A stretch of DNA of 64,000 bases from CAVYVZ01 sp963772065. Lineage in GTDB: Bacteria; Acidobacteriota; Vicinamibacteria; Vicinamibacterales; UBA2999. Shown piece after piece: positions 1 through 7,946 of the stretch. Position 1 is the first letter of the stretch. Each line of letters opens with the position of its first letter. Where the stretch lies: the NCBI GenBank assembly GCA_963772065.1, contig CAVYVZ010000004.1:1-64000 (forward strand). Reading direction: 5' to 3'. The notes beneath the pieces were generated by a model. The model was given only the letters and a program-made list of their open reading frames with translations. It was not told the origin of the DNA and did not search any database. The translations under genes were made by a program, and so were the position numbers.

Positions 1-346
1 CGAGCAGCAGGCCGTGCGTCCCGGCGCCGGTGTATTTCTTCTTCAGCAGCTCCAGGAACGCGGCAATCTTGAAATCGGCGGTGTCGTCGTCGGCGAAGGA
101 CTCGCAGAGATTGAAGACGAGATCGCAGTCGACCTTCGCGAGCGCCACGAGGCTCTTCGTCGTCCCGTCGATCTCGTGCATCACCGGCTCGTGTCCGAGC
201 TTGACGAGCGCTTCGGCGACTTCCTCTTCGACCTCTTTCTTGTCGAGGGTGCGCGTCACCGGGGACTTCTCGGACGGCGAAGACGATTCCTCGTCGTCGT
301 CGACGAGCACGCGGTCGTAGATGATGACGACTTTGAGTTTACCCAT
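1..346 (-). CDS. D-Ala-D-Ala ligase-like ATP-grasp protein (N-terminal part, runs off the window)
   Basis: The minus strand is open from an ATG at 346 to the window edge, giving about 115 residues that start MGKLKVVIIYDRV. The N-terminal beta strand, the acidic linker, a VEEEVAEALVKLGHEP helix and the DLVFNLCESFADD segment match the first domain of D-alanine-D-alanine ligase-like enzymes (inference from family knowledge). The ATP-grasp catalytic part lies outside the window. The ATG directly follows the TAG of the upstream metallopeptidase gene, with no spacer, so the two are very likely translationally coupled. A specific peptide-ligase substrate cannot be told from this piece. Confidence 0.72.
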   Translation of the reverse strand, partial: MGKLKVVIIYDRVLVDDDEESSSPSEKSPVTRTLDKKEVEEEVAEALVKLGHEPVMHEIDGTTKSLVALAKVDCDLVFNLCESFADDDTADFKIAAFLELLKKKYTGAGTHGLLL

Positions 347-1351
347 CTAGCTTTCAAACCTGCCGCGCGTCAGGAAATTCATCGCGAGGACCGTGGCCAG
401 CGCAGTGACTTCCACCAGATATCGTGGTTCCTCGCCAATCGCCCCCCATAGCTTCATGCGCTCGCAGGTACGGCAGATGGATTCGATCAGACCGCGGATG
501 ATCGGCCGCTGCACGCCGGTCCAATAGGTGATGTTGTCGATCAATTCGGTCTTATGCCTGCTGACGATATCGGCCGCAGGCTTCGATTCCTTTCGCTTTC
601 GGGTCAGGAAGATCTTCCCGAGGTGGCCATCGAGGGCAATGTCGATCCGGGCCTGCCGCTCCTGAGCCGCCTTCTCGTAGAACTGTTCGACGGTGTCTCC
701 GATGTCCTCGGGCGTGATATCCACCTGCCCGGTGTTGACGATCGGCTCGATGTCGGCGACGGCGCGGGCCACCCGTTCCACGTAACGCAGCTTCTGGATC
801 GCCGGCCAGCCCTTGTACTGGCGGCGCCAGGCGCTTCGCGGTGTCAGCCACACGGCAAACGTCTCCGCGAAATCCTCGTCGGGGTGTTTCTGAGCGTACC
901 ACCCCTCGATATGGCGGACGAAGTTCTTGCTGAAGGGGACGGGACGATAGTCGTCGCGGTACGGGCGGAAGAAAGGGCCGAAGAGACGCCGCCAGGCGGG
1001 CGTCGTGTAGAGGCGGTACGCGTAGTTGAAGACATGGCCCGCCTCGTGGCGCATGTACATCATGATCTGCCGCTCGTCTTCGAGCTTGTCAACCGCGTGT
1101 TCGAGCTTCCGGAGCTTCGGGTCGGCGAGGTAGAACGGGATGCCGAGGACAGGCTGCTGGTCCGGGCATCCCCATTCGTCGGTGAGGTAGCAGACCGGGC
1201 GAAACTTCTTCAGGCCGCGGCGCTCCAGCTCGCGATAAAGCTCCTGAACGTACTTCTCTACCGGCGATCCCTCGACCCGGAGCCCCAGCTCGCTGACCTT
1301 CTTGTCCAGGACTCCGCGGATCTCGGGGTCCAGGGACTCGAACTTGACCAC
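347..1351 (-). CDS. Putative zinc-binding metallopeptidase
   Basis: This is a 334-residue protein with an HEAGH zinc motif (residues 102-106) followed by VFNYAY. A second acidic motif, FAETFAVWL (161-169), probably supplies the third ligand, Glu163. This matches gluzincin-like 'putative zinc-binding metallopeptidase' proteins. No signal peptide is visible, so it is probably cytoplasmic. Its stop codon abuts the start of an ATP-grasp ligase gene. The pairing suggests peptide or amide bond formation and cleavage on one substrate, but this is inference. Confidence 0.72.
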   Translation of the reverse strand: MVKFESLDPEIRGVLDKKVSELGLRVEGSPVEKYVQELYRELERRGLKKFRPVCYLTDEWGCPDQQPVLGIPFYLADPKLRKLEHAVDKLEDERQIMMYMRHEAGHVFNYAYRLYTTPAWRRLFGPFFRPYRDDYRPVPFSKNFVRHIEGWYAQKHPDEDFAETFAVWLTPRSAWRRQYKGWPAIQKLRYVERVARAVADIEPIVNTGQVDITPEDIGDTVEQFYEKAAQERQARIDIALDGHLGKIFLTRKRKESKPAADIVSRHKTELIDNITYWTGVQRPIIRGLIESICRTCERMKLWGAIGEEPRYLVEVTALATVLAMNFLTRGRFES

Positions 1352-1386
1352 GGCAGATTATGGCTCATGGCTCACGGTCCTAAGCC

Positions 1387-1773
1387 TTAAGCCCGCTTTT
1401 CGTGCATCAGGGCGAGCGTGTTGCCTTCGGAATCCTTGAAGAAGGCCATCCAGAGCTCGTGATCCGGAAGCTTGGCGATCACGTGCGGCGCGTCGGTGAA
1501 CTCGACACCCTTGGCCACGAGGTCGCGGTGCGTCGCCTCGATGTCGTTCACCTTGTAGTACAGAATCGAGCCCGGGTGATCGAATTCGGGCTTCTCCGGC
1601 CTGCTGATCATCAGGCGCACGCCTCCGCAGTCGAAAAATGCGAGGCCGGGAAACTCGAAGAGGAATTTCATGCCGAGCCGGTCCCGGTAGAACGCCGTCG
1701 CTCGGCCGACGTCCTGGGCGATCATGGCAATCTGGCCGATGGTCGAGAGTTGGGTCGTGATCGTGTGCGTCAT
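1387..1773 (-). CDS. VOC-family (glyoxalase/dioxygenase fold) protein
   Basis: This 128-residue single VOC domain has the typical order: IGQIAMIAQDVGRATAFYRD, LGMKFLFEF, a central LYYKVNDIEATH strand, and the C-terminal FFKDSEGNTLALM carrying the conserved acidic ligand region. Its length is normal for the family. It overlaps the upstream ankyrin-type gene by 4 nt (ATGA), so the two form an operon. Substrate unknown; glyoxalase-like or resistance-like roles are both possible. Confidence 0.8.
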   Translation of the reverse strand: MTHTITTQLSTIGQIAMIAQDVGRATAFYRDRLGMKFLFEFPGLAFFDCGGVRLMISRPEKPEFDHPGSILYYKVNDIEATHRDLVAKGVEFTDAPHVIAKLPDHELWMAFFKDSEGNTLALMHEKRA

Positions 1774-2291
1774 GACTTGAGTCCTTGCGATTCGAGAAAC
1801 GCCACCACGGGTTCAGCGGGCGTGCCGCCTTTCTTCGCGTGCACCATCAGCGGGATCCCATGCGGACCTTTCGAGTGCAGCAGGTCAGGATAGGCGGAAA
1901 GTATCGCTTTGACGATATCGAGCTTGCCGAGCATGGCCGCCACGAAGATGTCCATCCGGCCGCCCTGGCTGATGAGGAACTCGGCGATCTCGCGATTACC
2001 CATATGGCCCGCGCCGCCGATGCCCATCTCGAAGTCGCCGCCGCCCCAGTCCCAGGTGGCATTCAGCAGGCCAGGCGTTTCGGCGAGCAGGGACTTGGTG
2101 GCCGCAAGATCGGCATGCGCTTTTCCGACGAACTCGCGGACGAGCGTTGGCGCCAGGGGATCGGGACGCTTCGGGACGTTCGGCGGCGGCTGTTGGGCTG
2201 CGGCGGCCGTGGGAATCGCGAGGGCCGCGCACAGGCCAGCGGCGGTGCGGGTAAGTATGAAACGTCGCGTAGGCTCGTGAACGAACGACAT
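1770..2291 (-). CDS. Tat-exported ankyrin-repeat protein
   Basis: From the ATG at 2291 this encodes 173 residues. That start is chosen because AGGAGG lies 6 nt upstream; an ATG at 2312 is upstream of this Shine-Dalgarno sequence and less likely. The N-terminus has a Tat-like RRFIL motif, then a hydrophobic stretch ending AAAAQ. The body has ankyrin-like pieces (REIAEFLISQGGRMDIFVAAMLG, GKLDIVKAILSAYPDLLHSKGPHGIPLM). It is probably periplasmic and a protein-protein contact module. It is followed by the VOC gene with a 4-nt overlap. Confidence 0.72.
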   Translation of the reverse strand: MSFVHEPTRRFILTRTAAGLCAALAIPTAAAAQQPPPNVPKRPDPLAPTLVREFVGKAHADLAATKSLLAETPGLLNATWDWGGGDFEMGIGGAGHMGNREIAEFLISQGGRMDIFVAAMLGKLDIVKAILSAYPDLLHSKGPHGIPLMVHAKKGGTPAEPVVAFLESQGLKS

Positions 2292-2423
2292 GATGAACCT
2301 CCTCCCACGCATCCTGTGAGATTACCGGTTCGAAACACAGACGGCGGCGTGTCAGGAATCGGTTAGTTCCGTATCAGGAGCGCCGAACGTCGCGGCCCGG
2401 CGTCTATAATCGCGCACAGTCGA

Positions 2424-4352
2424 GTGACATCTTCACCGTCCGTGGTCCCCTCGTCTACTGCTGTGTTCGTCCAGCGCTTCGGAGGCTTCGAGCTGGACGC
2501 CCGGACGGGGGAGCTGCGCCGGGATGGGACTCCGGTGAAGCTGCAGCCGCAGCCATTCCGCGTGCTCGAGCTTCTCGTCGGGCATGCGGGTGAGCTCGTC
2601 ACGCGAGAGGAGTTGAAGAAGGCGCTCTGGGGTGAAGAGACTTACGTCGATTTCGAGCGCGGCCTGAACTTCTGCATCAACCAGGTCCGCGCGGCGCTTG
2701 GCGACTCCGCCGAATCGCCGCAGTTCATCCAGACCCTCCCCCGCCGCGGGTATCGCTTCATCGCCGAGGTCACTCACTCAGAGTCGCCTCAGAGTCCACT
2801 CCGAGCTGGCTCAGAGTCGACTCTGAGTGGCAGTACGGCCCGACTCAAGGATCTGGGACGAACGGCTCCGACGTGGCAATTACTGCTACTCGGGGTGGCA
2901 TTTCTTACGCTGATCGTCGCGGGCGCGACGTTTCTCGCACGGACGGCCCGAACTCCCACCCCGCCGCAGACGCCTCGGACGATGATTGCCGTGCTGCCGC
3001 TGGAAGATCTGACGGGCGATCCACCACCCTCGTGGTTCGCCGACGGACTGACCGACGAGCTCATCGCGCAAATCGGACGGGTCAGCCCCCAGCGGCTCGG
3101 GATCATCGCTCGAACGTCCGCGATGACGTACCGCGGCAGCAGTAAAACCGTCGGCGACATCGGCCGTGAGCTTGGCGTGTCGCATGTCGTCGAGGGCAGC
3201 CTCCGGCGCGAAGGCAACCGGCTGCGCGTGACCGTCCAACTCGTCGGCGTCGCTGACCAGACGCCGATCTGGTCGGAAACCTACGACCGATCGGTACACG
3301 GCGCACTCACAATCCAGAGTGAAATCGCGGCGCAGGTTGCGCGTGCGCTCGCCCTCGAGCTCCTGGCCGTCCCCTGGACGGCGGCCACGTGGACGGGCAC
3401 TCGCAACCCCGCTGCGCGCGACGCGCTGCTTCGCGGCCGGTACTTTCTCAACCGCGGCACTCCGGGCGACTTCCGTACCGCCCTCACCCACGTCGAAGAA
3501 GCGGCGCGTCAGGATCCCTCCTTTGCGGCGGCGCACGCGGCGCGGGCCGAGGTGCACCACCTGCTTGCGATGTTCGGCGTCATGCCCCCGGTCGAGGCAT
3601 ACACACAGGCGCGAGGTGCGGCATCTGAAGCCGTCCGCCTCGACGCAAACCTCGGCGAAGCGCACGCAGCGATGGGACTCGTGCACCTGTGGGCAAACTG
3701 GAATCCGGGAGCGGCCTCGGTATCGTTCGCTCGCGCAATCGCGTTGAACCCGAGCGACGCGGCCGCCCACCACGACTACGCCTGGGCGCTCGTGGCGCTC
3801 GAACGGTTCGACGAGGCGGCTGCGCATGTCATTCGCGCCCGCGAGCTCGACCCCGTGTCCCCGCGCGCCAGCAACGACATCGGCTGGCTGTTCCTGCAGA
3901 TTCGTCAGCCATCCGAGGCGATGCGGGCCTGCCGCCAGACGCTCGCGCTCGATCCCGAATCCATCGAGGCGCAGCAGTGCCTCGAGCGCGCGCATATGCA
4001 GCGTGGCGAGGTGACGGAGGCGCTGGCCGCCGCGCGCACCGCTGCACTGCGCCGGCAGAGCCCGATGGTGGCGGTGCTCGACGAAGCGGGGACACCGGAG
4101 GAACGTCTACTCCGTCTCTGGCGCTGGCGGCTGGAACGGCTGCAGTCGGTTGCCGGCGAACGATACGTGAGCCCGTACACGATCGCGATGCACTACGCAG
4201 TTCTCGGGGACGAGGACGCCGCGCTTGCGCAGCTGGAACGGGCGTACGAATCGCGCGCGGCCGCCATGGTCCTGGTGCGCACCGACCCGATTTTCGAACG
4301 CCTCCACGAGCACCCGCGTTTCATCAAACTCGTGGAGATGATTCATCCGTAG
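2424..4352 (+). CDS. Winged-helix/TolB-like/TPR transmembrane regulator (CadC-type)
   Basis: This is a 642-residue protein from a GTG start. In order it has an OmpR/CadC-like winged helix (about 14-110, ending RRGYRFIAEV), a repeated-sequence linker, one membrane segment (about 148-170), a TolB/adenylate-cyclase-associated domain (IAVLPLEDLTGDPP through YDRSVHGALTIQSEI), and C-terminal TPRs (DPSFAAAHAARAEVHHL, LNPSDAAAHHDYAWAL). This layout is very common in Acidobacteriota. It probably binds DNA from the membrane and senses through the TPRs. A perfect TATAAT lies at 2405-2410, only 13 nt before the GTG, so a very short leader is possible. No good -35 was seen. Confidence 0.85.
   Translation: MTSSPSVVPSSTAVFVQRFGGFELDARTGELRRDGTPVKLQPQPFRVLELLVGHAGELVTREELKKALWGEETYVDFERGLNFCINQVRAALGDSAESPQFIQTLPRRGYRFIAEVTHSESPQSPLRAGSESTLSGSTARLKDLGRTAPTWQLLLLGVAFLTLIVAGATFLARTARTPTPPQTPRTMIAVLPLEDLTGDPPPSWFADGLTDELIAQIGRVSPQRLGIIARTSAMTYRGSSKTVGDIGRELGVSHVVEGSLRREGNRLRVTVQLVGVADQTPIWSETYDRSVHGALTIQSEIAAQVARALALELLAVPWTAATWTGTRNPAARDALLRGRYFLNRGTPGDFRTALTHVEEAARQDPSFAAAHAARAEVHHLLAMFGVMPPVEAYTQARGAASEAVRLDANLGEAHAAMGLVHLWANWNPGAASVSFARAIALNPSDAAAHHDYAWALVALERFDEAAAHVIRARELDPVSPRASNDIGWLFLQIRQPSEAMRACRQTLALDPESIEAQQCLERAHMQRGEVTEALAAARTAALRRQSPMVAVLDEAGTPEERLLRLWRWRLERLQSVAGERYVSPYTIAMHYAVLGDEDAALAQLERAYESRAAAMVLVRTDPIFERLHEHPRFIKLVEMIHP
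2810..2827. repeat. 18-bp perfect palindrome inside the regulator linker
   Basis: CTCAGAGTCGACTCTGAG is an exact palindrome. It is the last of four CAGAGTC-type units spread over 2779-2827 and encodes part of a Ser/Glu-rich linker between the winged helix and the membrane segment. Confidence 0.8.
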
Positions 4353-4353
4353 G

Positions 4354-4557
4354 CTACTCCTCTTCCCGACTCATGCCCTCGTCGGTGTGCCGGCGTGAGC
4401 GATCCCAGTCTCCGCGCGCCTGGTCGCGGTTCGGGTTGCGATATTGCGCCTCGTGGTGCTCCTGAACCGTTTCCTTTGCGATGTCATCCAGGACTTCGCG
4501 ACGCACCGTCTGATCCTTTTTGATCTCCTTGCTCTCGCCGCGTCTGCGATCGGACAT
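4354..4557 (-). CDS. Small charged hypothetical protein
   Basis: This encodes 67 residues from the ATG at 4557, which has GGGAG about 7 nt upstream; a longer version starting at 4608 would lack this site. The protein is very hydrophilic (MSDRRRGESKEIKKDQTV at the start, many Arg/Glu/Asp) with no membrane segment. It has no recognised family. It converges on the 3' end of the TPR regulator and diverges from the ATPase gene. Nothing in the sequence shows its job. Confidence 0.5.
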   Translation of the reverse strand: MSDRRRGESKEIKKDQTVRREVLDDIAKETVQEHHEAQYRNPNRDQARGDWDRSRRHTDEGMSREEE

Positions 4558-4606
4558 GAGGGTCTCCCTTCGAAAAGCCGCACCGAACACGTCCAAGCCG
4601 CATGCC

Positions 4607-6910
4607 ATGATAATGGGCGCGATGCAGCAGCCATACGAACAGCTCGGCCTCTTTTACCTCGGCAAGCGGTTCGATCTCTCCTCAAACGCCCGAACGGACG
4701 AACCCGTCCTTTACGATTCGAAGCATTTGACGACGCATGCGGTGTGCGTTGGCATGACAGGAAGCGGCAAGACCGGACTTGGCATCGGGATCATCGAAGA
4801 AGCCGCGCTCGACGGTATCCCGGTTCTCGCCATCGATCCCAAGGGCGACCTCGCGAATCTCCTGCTGACATTCCCCGGCCTCACACCGGCTGAATTCCAG
4901 CCGTGGATCTCCAAGACCGAATCCGCATCCGCGCAGGCAGAGGCCTGGCGCGCCGGCCTGGCTGAATGGGATCAGGATGGCCAGCGAATCGAGCGCTTAC
5001 GCGCGGCCGCGCAGGCGCAGATCTACACGCCAGGAAGTCGGGCCGGGACGCCGCTCGCGCTTCTCAAGTCGCTCGCTGGCGGCGGGGCCATCGACGATCG
5101 AGAGGCGGCGGCGGCACGAATCGGCGCGACCGCGGACAGCATCCTGACGCTGGCCGGAGTTTCCGACCCGAGCCCACATAGTCGGGAACGCGTGCTGATC
5201 GCCGCGCTGCTCCAGCATGCGTCAGAGAACCGCCAGGACGTCGATCTCCCATGGCTCGTGCAGCAGGTCCAGAAGCCAGGCATCGCTCGCGTCGGGATCC
5301 TCGACGTCGACACGTTTTATCCCGCGCGCGATCGACAGGATCTGGCGCTGCGGCTGAACGGCGTGCTCGCCACCCCGGGCTTCGACGTGTGGCTGGCCGG
5401 CGAGCCGATGGATATCGGGCGCCTTCTCTACACGCCCGAAGGAAGACCGCGCGTGGCAATCGTCTCGATCGCGCACCTTTCGGACGCGGAACGGATGCTC
5501 GTCGTGTCCCTTCTCCTCAATGAAGTGCTCACGTGGACGCGGGCGCAGTCGGGCACGGCGTCGTTGCGCGCGCTCATCTACATGGATGAAATCGCGGGCT
5601 ACTTCCCACCTGTCGCAAACCCACCCTCGAAGGCGCCTCTCCTCACGTTGCTGAAGCAGGCGCGCGCGTTCGGCGTCGGCGTGATGCTGTCGACGCAGAA
5701 CCCCGTCGACCTGGACTACAAGGGGCTGTCCAACGCGGGCACGTGGTTCCTGGGAAAGCTGCAGACGGAGCGCGACAAGGCGCGCGTCCTCGACGGCCTG
5801 GAGGGGGCCGCGGCCGGCGGGGCCGATCGCGCGACGCTCGACAGCCTGCTTTCGGCCATGCGCGGCCGCGTGTTCCTGCTGCACGACGTGCACGCGCGTG
5901 AGCCGATCGTCTTTCAGACCCGCTGGACTCTGTCCTACCTTCGCGGTCCGATGACGAAGGACGAGATCCGCCGTCTCACGCCTTCCGCGGCGGAGCCGCC
6001 GGCCGTGGCGGCGCGCGGTTCGCGCCCGGTGCCAACCGCCGGCGTGCGCGAGTTCTTCCTCCCCGGCGCGGCCGCCAGCTACGAGCCGCGCCTCTATGGT
6101 TCCGCCCGTGTGAGCTACGTCGATGCCCGCCGCGGCATCGACACCACCGAGGACGTACACGCGGTCGTGCGATTCGGGAGCGGCGCCGTCGCCGTCGACT
6201 GGCGTCAGGCAGAGGTCGTCGACGTGTCGCCGGAGGCGCTGCTTCGCGAGCCTCCTTCATCCGACGCAGGCTACACGCGGCCGCCGGCCGACGCCATGGA
6301 GCCGAAGCGCTATGCGGCCTGGGAGCAGGAGTTCGAACGCTGGGTCACACAGACGCATCGCCTGCGCCTCTTCAGCGCACCACGGCTCGGGCTCGCGTCG
6401 AGGCCGGGGGAATCCGAGCGCGATTTCAGGATCCGTCTGCAGCAGGCCCAGCACGAGCAGCGTGACGCCGATGTCGACAAGCTGCGCGCGAAGTTCGCGC
6501 CGCGGCTGGCACGGCTGGGCGAGCGCGTCGCCAAGGCGGAGGACGCCATCGCGAAAGAACAGCAGCAGGCCGGACAGCAGAAGCTGCAGAGCGCGGTCTC
6601 GATTGGAGCCACCGTCATGGGCGCGCTCCTCGGACGAAAGGCTTTCAGCGCGTCGACGCTTGGTCGGGCCACCACCGCGGCCCGCGGCGTGAGCCGTGCG
6701 GCCAAGGAGGCGGACGACGTGGCGCGCGCCGAGAGCCGCGCCACTGAACTGAAGGACGCGCTCGCAGCGATGGAGGCGGAGCTCCAAGGCGAGATCGACG
6801 CGTTGGCCGCGCTGCGGGACGAGGCCGTGGAGACCGTCGAGATCAAGCCAGCACGAGCCGCCGTGGACGTGCGGCTGGTGGCGCTGGTATGGGCGCCCTC
6901 AACGGCGTGA
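4607..6910 (+). CDS. HerA/VirD4-like P-loop ATPase with C-terminal coiled coil
   Basis: This encodes 767 residues from the first ATG clear of the divergent gene (4607; ATGs at 4613 and 4622 are equally possible, none has a clear ribosome-binding site). It has a Walker A GMTGSGKT near residue 50, IDPKGDLANLL, a Walker B-like ALIYMDEIAGY and a LSTQNPVDLDYKG sensor-type segment, as in DUF87/HerA-like helicases and conjugative coupling ATPases. The last 250 residues are charged and helical (ERVAKAEDAIAKEQQQ), so a coiled coil is likely. No other conjugation or HerA-NurA partner lies nearby. A housekeeping DNA- or protein-translocating role is inference. Confidence 0.75.
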   Translation: MIMGAMQQPYEQLGLFYLGKRFDLSSNARTDEPVLYDSKHLTTHAVCVGMTGSGKTGLGIGIIEEAALDGIPVLAIDPKGDLANLLLTFPGLTPAEFQPWISKTESASAQAEAWRAGLAEWDQDGQRIERLRAAAQAQIYTPGSRAGTPLALLKSLAGGGAIDDREAAAARIGATADSILTLAGVSDPSPHSRERVLIAALLQHASENRQDVDLPWLVQQVQKPGIARVGILDVDTFYPARDRQDLALRLNGVLATPGFDVWLAGEPMDIGRLLYTPEGRPRVAIVSIAHLSDAERMLVVSLLLNEVLTWTRAQSGTASLRALIYMDEIAGYFPPVANPPSKAPLLTLLKQARAFGVGVMLSTQNPVDLDYKGLSNAGTWFLGKLQTERDKARVLDGLEGAAAGGADRATLDSLLSAMRGRVFLLHDVHAREPIVFQTRWTLSYLRGPMTKDEIRRLTPSAAEPPAVAARGSRPVPTAGVREFFLPGAAASYEPRLYGSARVSYVDARRGIDTTEDVHAVVRFGSGAVAVDWRQAEVVDVSPEALLREPPSSDAGYTRPPADAMEPKRYAAWEQEFERWVTQTHRLRLFSAPRLGLASRPGESERDFRIRLQQAQHEQRDADVDKLRAKFAPRLARLGERVAKAEDAIAKEQQQAGQQKLQSAVSIGATVMGALLGRKAFSASTLGRATTAARGVSRAAKEADDVARAESRATELKDALAAMEAELQGEIDALAALRDEAVETVEIKPARAAVDVRLVALVWAPSTA

Positions 6911-7036
6911 TCGGTTGCGTGTCCGCTCCTCCGCCTGCCGCCGCTTCTCGGCGCGGATCGTCCGGATCAACAGCACATTGATCGCGACGAGCGCGACCAG
7001 CAGTCCTCCGAGGTAGAGCCACAACGAGCCGGACAT
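6899..7036 (-). CDS. Small single-pass membrane protein
   Basis: This encodes 45 residues: one transmembrane helix (LWLYLGGLLVALVAINVLLI) followed by a basic, charged tail (RTIRAEKRRQAEERTRNRSRR). The ATG at 7036 is chosen because the helix then begins at residue 5; there is no strong ribosome-binding site. It overlaps the 3' end of the ATPase by 12 nt in convergent orientation and lies just after the dioxygenase gene on its own strand. Function unknown. Confidence 0.45.
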   Translation of the reverse strand: MSGSLWLYLGGLLVALVAINVLLIRTIRAEKRRQAEERTRNRSRR

Positions 7037-7046
7037 ATCGACGCTG

Positions 7047-7937
7047 TCACACCATGCGCGCGATCGTGAGGCGCAGGCGGGTCCCCCAGTCATCGCTCAC
7101 GATACGATCGCCTCGATCGGTCGACACGCGGTACCCCGACCGGCTCAGGCTCTCTCCTGCGACGACAACGTCCTCGTCTGCGGGCAACACCAGCTCCCAT
7201 TCAATCAATCGCGCTTCGTCATCTCCTGCGGGTGACGCGCCCTCCACCCAGGTGTTGGTGCCAAGATGATGATGGTATCCGCCGGCCGCCAGAAACAGCG
7301 CGCCTGGAAAGCTCCACACAACCTTGTCGAGGCCGAGCGCCGCATGATACAGCGCCTCGGCACGCGGCAGGCTGCCGACATGCAGGTGGACGTGCCCCAT
7401 GACCGTGCCGGAGGGCAGGCCCTTCCATGAAGATCCGTGCGCAGCGCGAAGGAGGTCGCGCAGATCGAGTGGTTCGGTCGCCATCGCCAGTTCGCCACCT
7501 CGAACGTGCCAGTCGCTCCGGGGTCGATCGGCGTACACCTCGATCCCGAGACCGTCGGGATCCCAGAGATAGAGCGCCTCACTGACGAGGTGATCCGCGG
7601 ATGCGACGCGTACATCGGCATTGCCAAGGTGCGCCACGAATCGGCCGAGGTCTGCCCGGTCCGGCACCAGCAGCGCGAAGTGATAGAGGCCGAATCGTCC
7701 GTGGGGAGGAACGGACCTGGCGCCGCCGCGTTCGTGCAGCTCGACCAACACCTGATCGGAGTCGCCGGCACCGAGCGCCGCGCCCCCGTGATCGCGACGA
7801 ACGATGGTCAGGCCGATGACATCGGTGTAGTAGGCCACCGAGCGACCGAGGTCCGACACCTGCAGCCGCACACGCCCGACCCGCGTCGCATCCGGCAGCC
7901 GGTAACCCGGCGGACGGATGCCGAGCTCGCCTGCCAC
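7047..7937 (-). CDS. Catechol-2,3-dioxygenase-like two-domain VOC protein (CatE type)
   Basis: This is a 296-residue protein with two VOC modules. The first has VGRVRLQVSDLGRSVAYY, YHFALLVPD and GIEVYADRP; the second has GHVHLHVGSLPRAEALYHAALG and AGGYHHHLGTN. This is the layout of CatE-type extradiol dioxygenases (family knowledge). His in YHF/GHVHLHV and Glu in GIEVY are the likely metal ligands. It is transcribed divergently from the AI-2E family permease gene, with 9 nt between start codons if the ATG at 7947 is right. Ring-cleavage activity is likely but the substrate is unknown. Confidence 0.78.
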   Translation of the reverse strand: MAGELGIRPPGYRLPDATRVGRVRLQVSDLGRSVAYYTDVIGLTIVRRDHGGAALGAGDSDQVLVELHERGGARSVPPHGRFGLYHFALLVPDRADLGRFVAHLGNADVRVASADHLVSEALYLWDPDGLGIEVYADRPRSDWHVRGGELAMATEPLDLRDLLRAAHGSSWKGLPSGTVMGHVHLHVGSLPRAEALYHAALGLDKVVWSFPGALFLAAGGYHHHLGTNTWVEGASPAGDDEARLIEWELVLPADEDVVVAGESLSRSGYRVSTDRGDRIVSDDWGTRLRLTIARMV

Positions 7938-7946
7938 GCGGGGATT

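Noticed and set aside
554..1390. Long open frame opposite the metallopeptidase
   Set aside because: High-GC antisense shadow of a clear zinc-peptidase gene; no family likeness.
2886..3995. 369-codon frame antisense to the TPR regulator
   Set aside because: Arg/Gly-rich shadow; the sense strand has complete domains.
4607..6910. HerA-like ATPase as part of an anti-phage system
   Set aside because: No nuclease, SIR2 or other defence partner is next to it; neighbours are ordinary metabolic genes.
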